The notes beneath the pieces are model-generated. The model did not search any database. It saw nothing but the letters and a program-made list of their open reading frames with translations, and was not told where the DNA came from. Made by a program: the position numbers and the translations under genes. Below are positions 62,721 to 64,000 of a DNA stretch of 64,000 nucleotides, piece after piece. Position 1 is the stretch's first letter, and each line of letters opens with the position of its first letter. Source of the stretch: Calliopsis andreniformis (taxonomy: Eukaryota > Arthropoda > Insecta > Hymenoptera > Andrenidae); NCBI RefSeq assembly GCF_051401765.1, contig NW_027480468.1, positions 1,984,001 to 2,048,000 on the forward strand, given 5' to 3'.

Positions 62721-64000
62721 TCAATCCTCAATCCTCAATCCTCAGACCTCAGACATCAATACTCAACCCTCAGCCCTCGTCCTCAATCCTCAACTCTCAA
62801 TCCTCAATCATCAATCTTCAATCATCAATATTCAATCTTCAGTCCTCAATCCTCAATCCTCAATCCTCAATGTTCAATCCGCAATACCCAATCCTCAATC
62901 TTCGATCCTCAATCCTCAACCGTCAGTCTTCAATCCTCAATACTCAATCTTCAATCCTCAATCCTCAATACTCAATCCTCAATCCTCATTCTGCAATCCT
63001 CAATACCCAATCCTCAATCTTCAATCCTCAATCCTCAATCCTTAATTCTTAACCCTCAATCCTCAGTCCACAGTCCTCAAACCTCAACCATCAACCTTCA
63101 GCCCTCATCCTGGATCCTCAATCCTCAATCTTCAATCCTCAATCCTCAATCCTCAAGCCTCAATCCTCAATCCTCAATCCTCAGTCCTCAAACCTCAATC
63201 CTGAATCCTCAATACTCAGTCTTCAACCTTCAGACTTCAGACCTCAACAATCAGTTGTCAATCCTCTATCCTCAATAGAATATCATCAATTCACAGTTTT
63301 CAATACTAAATTCTCAACCTGCAATCATCGAATCTCTATCCACAAACATCAATCCTCATCACTCAACCCTCAACTCTCAGTCCCCAATACTCAATCTTCA
63401 ATCCTCTATCCTCAATCCTCAATCCTCAATCCTCAATCCTCAATCCTCAATCCTCAATCCTCAATCTTCAATCCTCAATACTCAATATTCAATCCTCATT
63501 ACTCAATCCTCAATTCTCAATCTTCAATCCTCAATCCGCAATCATCATTCCTCAATCCTCAATCCTCAGTCATCAATCCTCAAACCTCAGTCCTCATCCA
63601 CAATTCTCAATCGTCAACCCTCAATCCTCAAACCACAATCCTCAACTGTCAGTCCTCGTCCTCAATCCTCAACCCTCAATCCTCAATCCTCAATCTTCAA
63701 TCATCAATACTCAATCTTCAATCCTCAATCCTCATTCCTCAATCCTCATTCCTCAAACCTCAATCCTCAACCCTCAGTCCTTATCCTCAATTCTCAATTC
63801 TCAATCCTCAATTCTGAATTCTCAACCCCGAATCCTCAACCTTCAGCCCTCAGTCCTCAACAATCAGTTGTCTATTCTCAATCCTCAATAGAATATCATC
63901 AATTCACAGTTTTCAATACTCAATGCTCAATCTGCAATCTTCAAATGTCTAACCACAAACATCAATTCTCATCACACAACCCTCAACACTCAGTCCCCAA
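62721..64000 (+). repeat. Block zeta, copy 2, cut by the window end
   Basis: It follows 44798-46077 at offset 17,923 to the last base. Anchors lie near 63250 (CAATCAGTTG where copy 1 has CGATCAGTTG) and 63868. The array continues beyond the window. Confidence 0.86.

Larger units (their letters stand above)
1..64000 (+). repeat. Heptanucleotide satellite array, unit TCAATCC / TTGAGGA, spanning the whole window
   Basis: Every line of the window reads as head-to-tail TCAATCC or a one- to three-base variant of it, always in the same orientation. Frequent variants are TCAATCT, TCAATAC, TCAGTCC, TCAACCC, TCAATTC, TCAAACC, ACAATCC, TCTATCC, TCATTCC and CTGAATC. Perfect runs rarely exceed about nine units (for example 11764-11820 and 12226-12290). 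The 7-bp register is kept for long stretches and is broken only by occasional single-base slips. G is nearly absent from the + strand. No inserted element interrupts the array, and both ends are cut by the window edge. Short-period satellites of this size are known from eukaryotic heterochromatin. Heptameric tandem repeats also occur in some bacteria, so the host is left open. Function is unknown; a structural or chromatin role is only inference. Confidence 0.97.

Noticed and set aside
1..64000. CRISPR array
   Set aside because: The period is 7 bp and the higher-order spacing is irregular. There are no 23-50 bp direct repeats separated by unique spacers of even length, and no cas genes.
1..64000. 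Cyanobacterial short tandemly repeated heptamers (CCCCAAT-like families)
   Set aside because: Those are short runs between genes. Here the array is at least 64 kb with nested higher-order repeats and a different consensus. A bacterial host is not excluded but not supported.
1..64000. Functional telomere
   Set aside because: The array is heterogeneous, does not match a known telomere consensus, and has no terminal homogeneous run in the window.
1..64000. tRNA or rRNA genes
   Set aside because: No cloverleaf-like or rRNA-like sequence could be seen on either strand. The near absence of G on one strand makes such structures impossible over most of the window.

Overview
The whole 64 kb is one uninterrupted satellite array. 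Its unit is the heptanucleotide TCAATCC (TTGAGGA on the other strand) and its in-register variants. I found no gene, RNA gene, transposon, CRISPR array or regulatory region, and the array runs off both ends of the window. The + strand is almost free of G, so strand asymmetry is extreme. Because 7 is not a multiple of 3 and three units make seven stop-free codons, all three + frames read the same peptide period (SILNPQS). On the - strand, TGA recurs every 21 nt in each frame. This explains the many long + strand open frames (up to 527 codons at 9941-11524) and the absence of - strand ones. I annotate none of them as genes.

Organism: it cannot be identified from this sequence. Tens of kilobases of short-period satellite with higher-order structure and no genes suggest heterochromatin (centromeric, pericentromeric, subtelomeric or sex-chromosome) of a eukaryote. 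Heptameric tandem repeats also occur in some bacteria, but I know of none on this scale. TTGAGGA has the same length as the plant-type telomere heptamer TTTAGGG and differs at two positions, which may or may not matter.

Layout: above the 7-bp level lies a second level, a 154-bp 'anchor' of exactly 22 diverged heptamers in fixed order. It occurs about 75 times, with about 10 further relatives of a sister type. Anchors are separated by runs of near-consensus heptamers. The third level is a nested set of segmental and tandem duplications. An 11.8 kb block (1-11796) recurs at 23951-35746, exactly 23,950 bp away, with only two mismatches noticed by eye. Inside it is a 1802-bp unit in three tandem copies (1050-6345 and 25000-30295) and a 2.5 kb block repeated at 7100-9609. 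Other tandem pairs have periods of 1098 bp (17991-20186), 3250 bp (19581-26080), 1203 bp (38825-41230), 2234 bp (41160-44789) and 3559 bp (51718-58835). Two-kilobase blocks are dispersed at spacings of 6137 and 2536 bp. The right third (37.5-64 kb) is a more diverged mosaic of the same modules, and its end (61871-64000) is a chimera of two earlier segments.

The modules do not work together as genes. What the sequence records is array evolution: slippage at 7 bp, unequal exchange at 1-3.5 kb, and a recent large amplification at 24 kb, with junctions inside homologous heptamer tracts. The main caveat is assembly: near-identical repeats of this size must be confirmed with long reads.
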